Shown in pieces: positions 7,341 through 15,396 of a stretch of 64,000 nt of DNA (its first letter is position 1; the number at the start of each line of letters is the position of its first letter). This DNA comes from Gracilimonas sediminicola (lineage in GTDB: Bacteria > Bacteroidota > Rhodothermia > Balneolales > Balneolaceae). The notes under the pieces were generated by a model. That model saw only the letters and a list, made by a program, of their open reading frames with translations. It had not been told where the DNA came from and ran no database searches. The translations under genes were made by a program, and so were the position numbers. Where the stretch lies: positions 310,001-374,000 of the forward strand of contig NZ_JANDBC010000002.1 of the NCBI RefSeq assembly GCF_024320785.1, given 5' to 3'.

Positions 7341-8960
7341 ATGGAACAGGAGCTTATATACTTAATTCAGGCTGAAATTGACGGGGAAAACTCAGCAGCA
7401 CAAAGCCTGAAAGTGAAAAAAATTCTGGAAGAAGACCAGGAAGCAAAAGCTCTTTATGACGATCTATTAAAAATTTCAAAAAACATTAAAAAACTTGGAT
7501 CGGAAATCGATCCTTCTGAGTCCATCTCAGCCCGGGTACAACAAGAAATAGTAAATGAATCATGGGTTTACGGGGTACAATCTAATTCTAACATCAATCA
7601 TAAACATAATAATGGGGACACTATGTCTGAATCAAACAAACTATTTTCGGGTCAAAATATAGCCTCTGCGCTTGTAGGAGCAGCCGTTGCTCTTTTGGTA
7701 GTTTTTATTACCGGAATGCCACAACCAAATCAAAGTGATGTAAGCGGGACAATCGGAGGAGACCCGGTTGAACGTGCCGAAAGGTATCGGGGAACACAAA
7801 TGACGCATGCAGATATTTCTCTGGATGACGAAGAATTTCAGCAGGTTTTACAAAGCGATGTTTTTATCGACTTGGTAGAATCGGGTGAGTTAAAGAAGCT
7901 CTCTCAAAATGAAGCTTTTGTCCAGCTAATGGCCAGTCCTGACTTTAACCAGCTGTTTGCAAGTCCGGAATTCAATCAACTGATAGCAAGTCCTGATTTT
8001 TCTCAGCTTATGTCAGAAGCCTCTTTCAATAAACTGATGGCAAGTCAAAGCTTTAATCAATTAATTGCAAGCGCAGCTTTCAATGAGTTAATGGCAAGCC
8101 CGGATTTCAGTCGTCTTGCAGCAAGCGCGGAGTTTAATGGGTTAATGGAATCACCTGAGTTTATACTGCTCACAGCCAGTCCCGATTTTAACCGGTTGGC
8201 AGAGAACCCCTCTTTCAACTCATTAATGGCAAGCCCTGACTTTAGTCAGCTTTTAGCAGTACCTGATTTCAGTCGCCTAATTGCGAACCCAAATTTTAGC
8301 CGCTTAATGGCAAATCCTGACTTTAACCAGCTTACTGCTGCTGCGGAATTTAATCAACTTGCAGCAAGTGCTGAATTTAACCGTTTGATGGCAAGCCCAA
8401 ATTTCAGCAGCCTGATGGCTAACCCAACATTCACCCAGTTAATGGCGAATCCAGACTTCAACAGATTAGTTTCCAGTCCTGGTTTTAACAATTTAATGTC
8501 CAGCGCCAGCTTTAGCAGACTGATCGCCAGTCCTGATTTTAGTCGCCTGGTTGCCAGTCCTGAATTTAGCCAATTAATGGCAAACCAGGGTTTCAGCCGA
8601 TTGGTTGCAAGTCCTGAATTCAGCCGATTAATGGCCATTCCCAGCTTTAACAGTTTGATGGCCAGCCCAGATTTCAGCCGACTCATGGCAATTCCGAATT
8701 TTAGCCAGCTCATGGCAAGTCCCGACTTCAACCGGCTTGTATCAAGTCGGGAATTTAATCAGCTCTTGGCTAGTCCTAATTTTAGTATGCTGATGGCCAG
8801 TCAAAACTTCAGACAGCTAATGGCGATGCCGAACTTCAGCCAATTGCTGGCAAGTCCGAACTTCAACCAGCTGATGGCAAGCCCTAATTTCAGCCGGTTA
8901 ATGGCCAATCCTAATTTCCATAGAATGGTTGCAAGCCCTGAGTTTGATCAAAGGCTATAA
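7341..8960 (+). CDS. Membrane anti-sigma-like protein with about 40 nine-residue extracytoplasmic repeats
   Basis: 539 residues in three parts. Residues 1-75 are a charged helical cytoplasmic region (MEQELIYLIQAEIDGENSAA...) of the kind found in anti-sigma factors next to ECF genes; no zinc motif is present. Residues about 105-126 form one transmembrane helix (ASALVGAAVALLVVFITGM), giving N-in, C-out topology. From residue about 170 to the end the chain is an unbroken array of nine-residue units with consensus (M/x)-A-S-P-(D/E/N)-F-(N/S)-(R/Q)-L. I count 38 clear units from residue 197 and two or three degenerate ones before. Phe and Leu are almost invariant; the SPD/E step looks like a helix cap. 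I do not know a family with this repeat. The outer array may bind a partner or envelope polymer (inference). Read-out of the ECF factor rests on adjacency. Confidence 0.8.
   Translation: MEQELIYLIQAEIDGENSAAQSLKVKKILEEDQEAKALYDDLLKISKNIKKLGSEIDPSESISARVQQEIVNESWVYGVQSNSNINHKHNNGDTMSESNKLFSGQNIASALVGAAVALLVVFITGMPQPNQSDVSGTIGGDPVERAERYRGTQMTHADISLDDEEFQQVLQSDVFIDLVESGELKKLSQNEAFVQLMASPDFNQLFASPEFNQLIASPDFSQLMSEASFNKLMASQSFNQLIASAAFNELMASPDFSRLAASAEFNGLMESPEFILLTASPDFNRLAENPSFNSLMASPDFSQLLAVPDFSRLIANPNFSRLMANPDFNQLTAAAEFNQLAASAEFNRLMASPNFSSLMANPTFTQLMANPDFNRLVSSPGFNNLMSSASFSRLIASPDFSRLVASPEFSQLMANQGFSRLVASPEFSRLMAIPSFNSLMASPDFSRLMAIPNFSQLMASPDFNRLVSSREFNQLLASPNFSMLMASQNFRQLMAMPNFSQLLASPNFNQLMASPNFSRLMANPNFHRMVASPEFDQRL
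7929..8957 (+). repeat. 27-bp tandem coding repeat array (about 38 units)
   Basis: The DNA is a tandem array of diverged 27-bp units coding for the nine-residue repeat. Codon use differs between units, so the array is old or under selection at the protein level rather than freshly expanded. Unit length stays exactly 27 bp over the entire stretch, with no frameshift. Confidence 0.9.
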
Positions 8961-9007
8961 AATTCATCCATTTATTCAAACATAGAAGCTAACTGCTGCG
9001 GCAAATC

Positions 9008-9047
9008 AAGAATGGCCCTTTAATCGGGGTCATTCTTTTGTTTTTTA
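9008..9047 (+). terminator. Terminator after the repeat anti-sigma gene
   Basis: AAGAATGGCCC pairs with GGGGTCATTCTT (one mismatch) around TTTAATC and is followed by a T-rich tract broken by a single G. It separates the sigma/anti-sigma unit from the metalloprotease gene. Confidence 0.7.
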
Positions 9048-9102
9048 AGTCAGGGTTGATTAAATAGGTGCGGGGTTAACAAAAAAATTAACGGAGTACA
9101 TT

Positions 9103-12051
9103 TTGGGTTATGCAAGCAAATTTATTTTGGGAGGTCTCATACTCTTATTATTTCAATCCTTTGCCTTCGGGCAGTACAAAACGGTAAAAACGGAAGATCT
9201 GAACCTTGTTTATTATAATTTCGGGCATGAATACCTCATCAACCACACAATCCGAAGCTACACCAACGCACTCGATTTCCATAAAGATAAGTTTAACTAC
9301 CAGGTTACTGAGCCGGTAACGGTGATAATGTCCGATTTTGGTGACTTTGCGCAGGGTGGTGCCTCAGCCGTACCTAATAATGTGATTTTGATGGGAATAG
9401 CTCCCTTCCATTATGCATACGAGACCAACCCCGCTAATGAACGAATAGGTGTGCTGATGAAGCACGAGTTGGTTCATATAATCGCTCAGGAGAAATCATC
9501 TTCAGCTGATCGTTTTTATCGTAAACTGTTTGCCGGTAAAGTTTTCCCTGATCGGGACAACCCCGTTTCTATGCTATACAGCTACCTGACGGTGCCCCGG
9601 ATTTTTTCCCCAAGATGGTACCATGAAGGTATTGCTGAGTATATGACCACGTGGATGTCGGGCGGCATCGGACGAGTAATGGGCGCATATGACGAAATGA
9701 TGTTCCGGACTATGGTGCGCGACTCTTCCTATATTTATGATGCCGTTGGGCTGGAGTCAGAAGGCACCACTACCGACTTTGAAGCCGGTGCAAATTCCTA
9801 CATGTATGGCACCCGCTTTATGGCTTACCTGTCTTACCAATATGGACCGGAATCTTTACTTGAGTGGGTTTCCCGGGATGACGACAGTAAAAGATTTTAT
9901 GCCCGACAATTTGAGCAGGTTTACGGAAATTCATTAGATGATGAATGGTCTGAATGGATAGAATGGGAAAAAGAATGGCAACAAAATAATCTGGCTAACA
10001 TCAGAAGGAATCCGGTTACAGAGAGAACCTTACTCTCAGAAACACCCATTGGAGGTGTTTCTTCAGCTATCTATGCAAAAGAATTGAATAAAATTATTTT
10101 TGCAGCTGATCTCCCGGGCCAGATTGCACATATCGCTTTGTTAGATCCAAGAACGGGGGGAATGGAGCGTGTTGCAGATATTAATGGATCTGCTCTCTAC
10201 TTCGTTAGTTCATTAGCCTATAATGCTGACGGCCAAACGATATTCTATACCAATGATAATAACGGCTGGCGTGATTTATTTGCCGTAAACATAGAAACCG
10301 GCAACTCAAGGCAATTGATAAAAGATCTGCGCGCCGGAGATCTGGTGTTCAATCCCAATGACCGATCTCTTTGGGGAGTCAGGCATTTAAATGGCATTGT
10401 ATCCTTAATTCGCATCCCGGAGCCATATACAGAATGGAACCGAATCCATTCCATGCCTTATGGTGAAGATCTCTTTGATATCGATATCTCTCCCGACGGC
10501 AAATATTTGAGTGCTGCTATCGGTGATGTGCAAGGCCTGCAAAAGCTGGTCATGATGAGTACCGACTCTTTAATGCAGGGGAAATTTGAGCCTAAGGAAA
10601 TCTATGATTTCGAAGTGAGTTCCCCCGCCAGTTTTAAGTTTTCTAAAGATGGAAAGTTCTTGTTTGGTTCCAGCTATTACTCCGGTGTATCAAATATTAC
10701 CAGATATGACATCGAAAACGATCAAATGGAATGGCTTACCAATGTAGAAACCGGTTATTTCAAACCTATTCCCATTACGGATGACACCCTCATGGCGTTC
10801 GAATATACGGGAAAAGGATTCTTACCTGTACTCATTGAGAACAAGCCTGCGGAAAGAGTAAGTGCCATTAATTTTCTTGGGCAAGAAATAGTTGAAAAGC
10901 ACCCCGTTGTTATAGACTGGATGCTTCCCCCGCCTTCTCCCGAAAAGTATAACGTGGATGAATTACGGACGGGACAATCCGATTATACACCTTTCTCAAA
11001 CATGGCTTTAACCTCGGCCTACCCTATTATTCAGGGATTCAAAGACTATGCCGCAGCCGGAATGCGATTCAATTTCAACGACCCACTCAGGTTTCACAAT
11101 TTGGGCATTGCACTATCTTATTCCCCCTATTCCAGTCTGGCCGGTGATGAAAGATTCCATGCTTCTTTTTCCTATGAAGCTCAAAAGTGGAGATATTTCG
11201 GTAACTATAACGGAGCTGATTTCTATGACCTTTTTGGCCCTACCAAACAGTCACGTAAAGGGTATTCCATTGGATTGGGAAGAAATTTTCAACTGATGGA
11301 CGAGGTTGATAAAACGCTTACGGCTGATTTAAGTACCGCTTACTATGGTGGGATGGAACGACTGCCAAGTTTCCAGAATGTAATTACCTCTTTTTCTGAA
11401 TTCGTTTCTCTTTCGGGCAGTTTATCTTATAAAGCCATGTTGGCATCATTAGGAGCAGTGGATTATGAAAAAGGATGGGGTTGGGAGCTGCAGACCTATC
11501 ACAATTATGTTGAGGGCACTTTATTTCCGAGGGTAAATCAAAATTTGGACTATGGAATTGCATTGCCTATTCACCACTCTTCCATTTGGCTAAGGTCTTC
11601 GGCAGGCATTTCATTCTCCCCCAGAAGAGAGCCTCTTGGCAACTTCTATTTTGGAGGATTTGGTAACAACTGGATTGATTACAAACCCAGTAAAAGATAC
11701 CGATCGCCACAGGCTTTTCCCGGTGCGGATCTAAACCAGGTTGGCGGTACCAATTATGGAAAACTGATGGTGGAATGGTCCCTCCCACCTGTGCGATTTA
11801 AAAGGGCCGGTTTTATGAACCTATATGCTAACTGGGCACAACTTAATCTATTCACCACAGGATTACTCACCAACATAGATGATGATACCTTTTTGCAACG
11901 ATATTACAATGCCGGGGCACAGTTAGACTTCAGGTTATCCGTCATTTCCATCTTGGAATCTACCTTTTCAGTAGGTTATGCCTCTGCCTGGAACGATATT
12001 GCAGGCACCCGCAGTGATGAACTGATGATTTCATTAAGATTGATGAGATAA
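9103..12051 (+). CDS. Secreted HELVH metalloprotease / beta-propeller / outer-membrane barrel protein
   Basis: 982 residues starting at TTG 9103, with GGAG 7 bp upstream supporting this start. Residues 1-23 are a signal peptide ending AFG-Q. The N-terminal domain (about 25-300) is a gluzincin-type peptidase: H121-E-L-V-H125 binds zinc and WYHEGIAEY (Glu175) gives the third ligand, as in peptidase MA-like proteins. Residues about 320-620 carry WD40/TolB-like blades (SPDGKYLSA, FSKDGKFLFG). The last 330 residues (from about 650) have alternating aromatic/polar strands and end in LMISLRLMR, resembling a surface-antigen barrel. It would be an outer-membrane-anchored protease facing the periplasm or surface. 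The prsW-like gene follows after 16 bp, so the two are co-transcribed. Confidence 0.85.
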   Translation: MGYASKFILGGLILLLFQSFAFGQYKTVKTEDLNLVYYNFGHEYLINHTIRSYTNALDFHKDKFNYQVTEPVTVIMSDFGDFAQGGASAVPNNVILMGIAPFHYAYETNPANERIGVLMKHELVHIIAQEKSSSADRFYRKLFAGKVFPDRDNPVSMLYSYLTVPRIFSPRWYHEGIAEYMTTWMSGGIGRVMGAYDEMMFRTMVRDSSYIYDAVGLESEGTTTDFEAGANSYMYGTRFMAYLSYQYGPESLLEWVSRDDDSKRFYARQFEQVYGNSLDDEWSEWIEWEKEWQQNNLANIRRNPVTERTLLSETPIGGVSSAIYAKELNKIIFAADLPGQIAHIALLDPRTGGMERVADINGSALYFVSSLAYNADGQTIFYTNDNNGWRDLFAVNIETGNSRQLIKDLRAGDLVFNPNDRSLWGVRHLNGIVSLIRIPEPYTEWNRIHSMPYGEDLFDIDISPDGKYLSAAIGDVQGLQKLVMMSTDSLMQGKFEPKEIYDFEVSSPASFKFSKDGKFLFGSSYYSGVSNITRYDIENDQMEWLTNVETGYFKPIPITDDTLMAFEYTGKGFLPVLIENKPAERVSAINFLGQEIVEKHPVVIDWMLPPPSPEKYNVDELRTGQSDYTPFSNMALTSAYPIIQGFKDYAAAGMRFNFNDPLRFHNLGIALSYSPYSSLAGDERFHASFSYEAQKWRYFGNYNGADFYDLFGPTKQSRKGYSIGLGRNFQLMDEVDKTLTADLSTAYYGGMERLPSFQNVITSFSEFVSLSGSLSYKAMLASLGAVDYEKGWGWELQTYHNYVEGTLFPRVNQNLDYGIALPIHHSSIWLRSSAGISFSPRREPLGNFYFGGFGNNWIDYKPSKRYRSPQAFPGADLNQVGGTNYGKLMVEWSLPPVRFKRAGFMNLYANWAQLNLFTTGLLTNIDDDTFLQRYYNAGAQLDFRLSVISILESTFSVGYASAWNDIAGTRSDELMISLRLMR

Positions 12052-12067
12052 AATAAAATTTGCGAGC

Positions 12068-13072
12068 ATGATCCAGGTTTTAGAGTTTAGTTTTGCCCTT
12101 TTGCCCATAGTCATTTTTCTGATTGGCATGTGGATGCTTGACAGCTTTCAGCTTATAAAAACAAGAGAAGTGATAATCACCATTCTCTTTGGATTCTTAA
12201 TAGCCGGTATAGCTGTACTGTTTCATGGAACCATTCTGAATAATACAGGTATTGACAGAGCGGCGTTATCCAGGTATATAGCACCGGTTAGTGAAGAGTT
12301 TTTAAAATTTCTCCCTGTTATTTTTCTGATTGTGACTCGTAGGGTCGGGTTTATGGTAGATGCTGCAATTTTTGGCCTGGCTGTAGGAGCCGGATTCGCC
12401 ATTATTGAAAACCTGTATTACCTTAGAGCATTAGAAGAAGCTACTTTGATCACCTGGTTTGTACGGGGATTCGGCACAGCTATAATGCATGGTTGTACAA
12501 CAGCCATCGCAGCTATCATCAGTAAGGATTTATTCGATACTAAAGACTGGCCGGCTATGCTTTCATTTGTCCCCGGTTTCCTGCTCGCTGTGGTACTGCA
12601 TGCTTTATTTAACATGTTTCTGCTGCCACCTACTACTTCAGCCTTACTCATCACCATTTCTTTACCGCCTGTTTTATACCTCGTATTCAAGAAAAGTGAG
12701 GCTCACACCCGCTCCTGGCTCGGCACCGGGCTCGACAGTGACATGGAGCTGTTACAAATCTTATTAGCCGGCAATATCTCACAGACAAGAATTGGAGGAT
12801 ATATTCAATCTATACGTGATAAGTTTCCGCCGGCAGTAGTAGGCGATATTATTTGCTACTTACGCGTTTACCTGGAGCTATCCATTAAAGCAAAAGGCAT
12901 TCTGATTATGAAAGACAGTGGTGTGGAGTTACCTCCCGATCCAGATGTTGAAGCTCAGTTTGAAGAACTTGAATACCTGGAATCACAAATTGGAAAAATT
13001 GGGCTTCTTGCCATCCAGCCTCTTTTAAAGATTGACAACACGGATCTATGGCAGCTATCTCTAATGCGTTAG
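12068..13072 (+). CDS. PrsW-family intramembrane metalloprotease
   Basis: 334 residues with about eight membrane helices in residues 1-225 and a soluble tail. The family motifs are visible: E76-E77-x2-K80 in SEEFLKF, F110-x3-E114 in FAIIENLYY, His141 in AIMHGCTTA, and His178 in VVLHALFNMF. PrsW of Bacillus cleaves the anti-sigma factor RsiW at site 1 and so frees an ECF sigma factor (established). Here it sits in the same gene neighbourhood as an ECF sigma factor and a one-helix membrane anti-sigma-like protein, which makes that protein its most likely substrate (inference). It is the second gene of a two-gene unit with the secreted metalloprotease. The C-terminal 110 residues are a soluble extension of unknown role. 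Confidence 0.88.
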   Translation: MIQVLEFSFALLPIVIFLIGMWMLDSFQLIKTREVIITILFGFLIAGIAVLFHGTILNNTGIDRAALSRYIAPVSEEFLKFLPVIFLIVTRRVGFMVDAAIFGLAVGAGFAIIENLYYLRALEEATLITWFVRGFGTAIMHGCTTAIAAIISKDLFDTKDWPAMLSFVPGFLLAVVLHALFNMFLLPPTTSALLITISLPPVLYLVFKKSEAHTRSWLGTGLDSDMELLQILLAGNISQTRIGGYIQSIRDKFPPAVVGDIICYLRVYLELSIKAKGILIMKDSGVELPPDPDVEAQFEELEYLESQIGKIGLLAIQPLLKIDNTDLWQLSLMR

Positions 13073-13126
13073 ACTATTATTTGGGCCTCCTTGCGGATGC
13101 GAACTGTACAATACTTACAAACTAAT

Positions 13127-13205
13127 ATCCGCTCCGACGCAGAGCATCAGAGCCAGTACTAATCATTGCAATCCTATCATCCTACAAATCATGGTTCAAA
13201 ACCCG
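13127..13205. repeat. Composite intergenic repeat, copy 2
   Basis: Second copy of the element at 5692-5793, in the gap between the prsW-like gene and acr3 (convergent). The leading 26 bp and the trailing 22 bp are shared; the middle is shorter and different. Confidence 0.75.
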
Positions 13206-13252
13206 AAATCCACAATTAGCAGAAATCAGATAAACTACCCTCGTTACGTGTA

Positions 13253-14290
13253 TCAGTAGCTTGCTCGCTTGCTGTTAGCAAATCTTACCAGCGATAGCAT
13301 CACAGGCACTTCAATCAAAACACCAACAACGGTTACTAAAGCTGCACCAGACTGCAGTCCGAATAAAGCGATAGCCACGGCAACTGCAAGCTCAAAAAAG
13401 TTACTGGCCCCGATCATAGATCCCGGTGCACAAACCTGATACGGCAACCCGATCCACTTTCCCCCAAACCATGCGATTCCAAAGATGAAATATGTCTGGA
13501 TGATCAGAGGGATGGCAATGAAGATGATATCCAAAGGCTGTGATATAATGCGTTCTCCCTGGTAAGCAAACAGCAGAATCAATGTGATCAATAATGCTGA
13601 AATGGAAACAGGTTTGAACTTTGGCAGGAAGGTTTCGGTGTACCACTGCTTCCCTTTTTTAGCGATGGCCACTTTGTGTGTCAGATAACCCGCTACTAAT
13701 GGAATCACCACAAAAACGATAATGGAGGCTGCCAATGTATTCCACGGAATGATAATATCCGTAATACCCAGCAACAGACCAACAATAGGAATGAACAATA
13801 CCAATATCAGCAAGTCATTTACCGAGACTTGCACCAGGGTATAATTAGGATCTCCGTCCGATAAATAGGACCATACAAACACCATAGCCGTACAAGGAGC
13901 GGCTCCCAGCAGGATTGCCCCGGCAATATATTGGTCAGCCAGCTCAGGACTCAGCCATGCAGAATACAGCTGATCAAAGAATATCCAGGCAAAGAATGCC
14001 ATGGTAAAGGGTTTTATAGCCCAGTTGATGATAACAGTCCACACTACTCCTTTCGGTGACTTTCCGATCTCTTTGAGCGAAGCAAAATCAACCTGTAGCA
14101 TCATGGGGTAAATCATCAGCCAGATCAAAACAGCTACGGGTATGTTGACTTTGTAAATCTCCCATCGGCTGATGACTTCGATGGAATCCCCGGCCAGATA
14201 TCCTACCCCAATTCCAATTCCGATACACAGCAATACCCAAACTGTCAGGTATCGCTCAAAAAAGTCCATGCTCTTTTCCGAATTTGACAT
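13253..14290 (-). CDS. acr3: Arsenite efflux transporter, ACR3 family
   Basis: 345 residues, ten predicted membrane helices, the family's normal length. The ACR3 signature GAAPCTAMVFVWSYLSDGD (around residue 130) holds the essential cysteine in helix 4, and the later GASNFFELAVAVAIALFG segment is equally typical. It pumps As(III), and in some cases Sb(III), out of the cytoplasm using the proton gradient. It is the last gene of the arsenic cluster and follows the small DUF6428-like gene by 1 bp, so the two are one transcript, probably started at the operator at 14742. Confidence 0.95.
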   Translation of the reverse strand: MSNSEKSMDFFERYLTVWVLLCIGIGIGVGYLAGDSIEVISRWEIYKVNIPVAVLIWLMIYPMMLQVDFASLKEIGKSPKGVVWTVIINWAIKPFTMAFFAWIFFDQLYSAWLSPELADQYIAGAILLGAAPCTAMVFVWSYLSDGDPNYTLVQVSVNDLLILVLFIPIVGLLLGITDIIIPWNTLAASIIVFVVIPLVAGYLTHKVAIAKKGKQWYTETFLPKFKPVSISALLITLILLFAYQGERIISQPLDIIFIAIPLIIQTYFIFGIAWFGGKWIGLPYQVCAPGSMIGASNFFELAVAVAIALFGLQSGAALVTVVGVLIEVPVMLSLVRFANSKRASY

Positions 14291-14291
14291 C

Positions 14292-14738
14292 TTAACAACA
14301 AGCCCCCGCTTTCACTTCTCTGTTTAAACTTGGTTTGCATACAGTGGGTTTTACCGACAATGCCATAATAAGCATTTCTGAATTTTCCTTTACATCTTGT
14401 ATAGAATATCGAATAGTGGGATGAGCGGAATCGCCGAACTCAATAAACAATTCAGCTTCATCACGGTATTCTTGTTTTTCCCCCACAAGCCCGATGATCT
14501 TAAGTGCCTTGTCGGTTGTCCATTCAGCCTTATTTTCAGAGTTCTCATTCACCCAAAGCTGAATTACCGTTTCATTGTATGAGTGCTCGTTTCCGCCACA
14601 ATCCACTGAATCTACCGAATGGTGTTGTATTTCGGTGATGTGAAGATCACCGGATATTACCGTTGAGTCCGGAAGACTGAATTGCAGCTCTTTTCCTGTG
14701 TTATTTACCAAAGTGGTTATAAAAGTTGAAGTATTCAT
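14292..14738 (-). CDS. Small conserved protein of arsenic clusters (DUF6428-like)
   Basis: 148 residues, acidic, soluble. It shares the pattern of a small family often found between arsR and acr3 in Bacteroidota arsenic operons (DUF6428, named from memory without a search). Cysteines occur at SVDCGGNEH, KPTVCKPS and the C-terminal GACC, which could bind arsenite. It overlaps nothing but sits 1 bp before acr3 on the same strand. A candidate ArsR operator lies only 3 bp upstream of its ATG. A role as arsenite chaperone or sensor is inference. Confidence 0.7.
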   Translation of the reverse strand: MNTSTFITTLVNNTGKELQFSLPDSTVISGDLHITEIQHHSVDSVDCGGNEHSYNETVIQLWVNENSENKAEWTTDKALKIIGLVGEKQEYRDEAELFIEFGDSAHPTIRYSIQDVKENSEMLIMALSVKPTVCKPSLNREVKAGACC

Positions 14739-14741
14739 TTT

Positions 14742-14757
14742 ATCGTATTTTTGCGAT
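14742..14757 (-). promoter_or_regulatory. Second ArsR-type operator, upstream of the DUF6428-acr3 unit
   Basis: ATCGTA-TTTT-TGCGAT has the same half-site and 4-bp spacing as the arsR site ATCGTA-ATTA-TACGAT at 16683-16698, with one base different. It lies between arsC and the ATG at 14738, so ArsR probably also controls this promoter. Confidence 0.6.
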
Positions 14758-14775
14758 TAATATGGATAAATTTTT

Positions 14776-15384
14776 TTAGACGTTGCTCATCATATAAAAC
14801 ATCTCTTTAGCAATCTGAAAACATCGTTCATCATAGGTTTCTTTCTCTTTATCGGTGCCGTCTGATTCTTTTGGATCACGATAGGTAACAGCAATCCTGA
14901 ATTCGGTACCGGGCACAAACGGGCAATTTTCATCTGCATCGGAACAGGTCATTACAGCCGCAAAAGATGCATCCGGGTTGACATCATCATCGAATTTCTT
15001 GGAAAAACAAGTAAGCGATTCTGCCTCATCACTAAATGTGACCTGATACCGGGGATTGTCTCCACCGGGATTTTCAACCTCAAAACCGGCTCTTTCAATA
15101 GCTGCCACCGCCCTCGGATTAAAGGCTATTGCTTCTGTCCCGCCTGAATAGGTTTCAATATTATCGATCCCATAATAATGCGCAGCCGCTGCAGTCCAGA
15201 TCTGGGCGAGGTGACTCCGCCGGCTGTTATGCGTACAAATGAAGTTCAGTTTGGCTACCCGGTCATTCTCTGTTTTTTTCCTGATATAATCAGACAGTTT
15301 CTTCAGGTTTTCCTTTCTTTTGTCAGGAATGGAATCGTAACCGGGTTCCAGCTTTTGAATGTATTCTTTCAGTTTATGATACAT
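14776..15384 (-). CDS. arsC: Arsenate reductase, LMW protein-tyrosine-phosphatase type
   Basis: 202 residues, longer than the usual 130-140 because of a helical N-terminal extension of about 45 residues. The P-loop is C50-THNSR-R56 (CX5R), where Cys50 attacks arsenate. The redox pair needed for thioredoxin-type ArsC is present: C147 and C154 in TCSDADENCPFVPG. It reduces As(V) to As(III), which ArsM methylates or Acr3 exports. The gene follows arsM by 12 bp. The extension is also seen in some Bacteroidota homologues (family recollection); its role is not known. Confidence 0.9.
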   Translation of the reverse strand: MYHKLKEYIQKLEPGYDSIPDKRKENLKKLSDYIRKKTENDRVAKLNFICTHNSRRSHLAQIWTAAAAHYYGIDNIETYSGGTEAIAFNPRAVAAIERAGFEVENPGGDNPRYQVTFSDEAESLTCFSKKFDDDVNPDASFAAVMTCSDADENCPFVPGTEFRIAVTYRDPKESDGTDKEKETYDERCFQIAKEMFYMMSNV

Positions 15385-15396
15385 CAGTTAACAAAC

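Noticed and set aside
8354-8731. Open frame on the minus strand with SGLAxxxLK repeats
   Set aside because: It is the antisense image of the 27-bp coding repeat; the plus frame has the signal, helix and full array.
7929-8957. Regular 27-bp repeats that could be taken for a CRISPR array
   Set aside because: Units abut without spacers and are fully coding; no cas gene is near.
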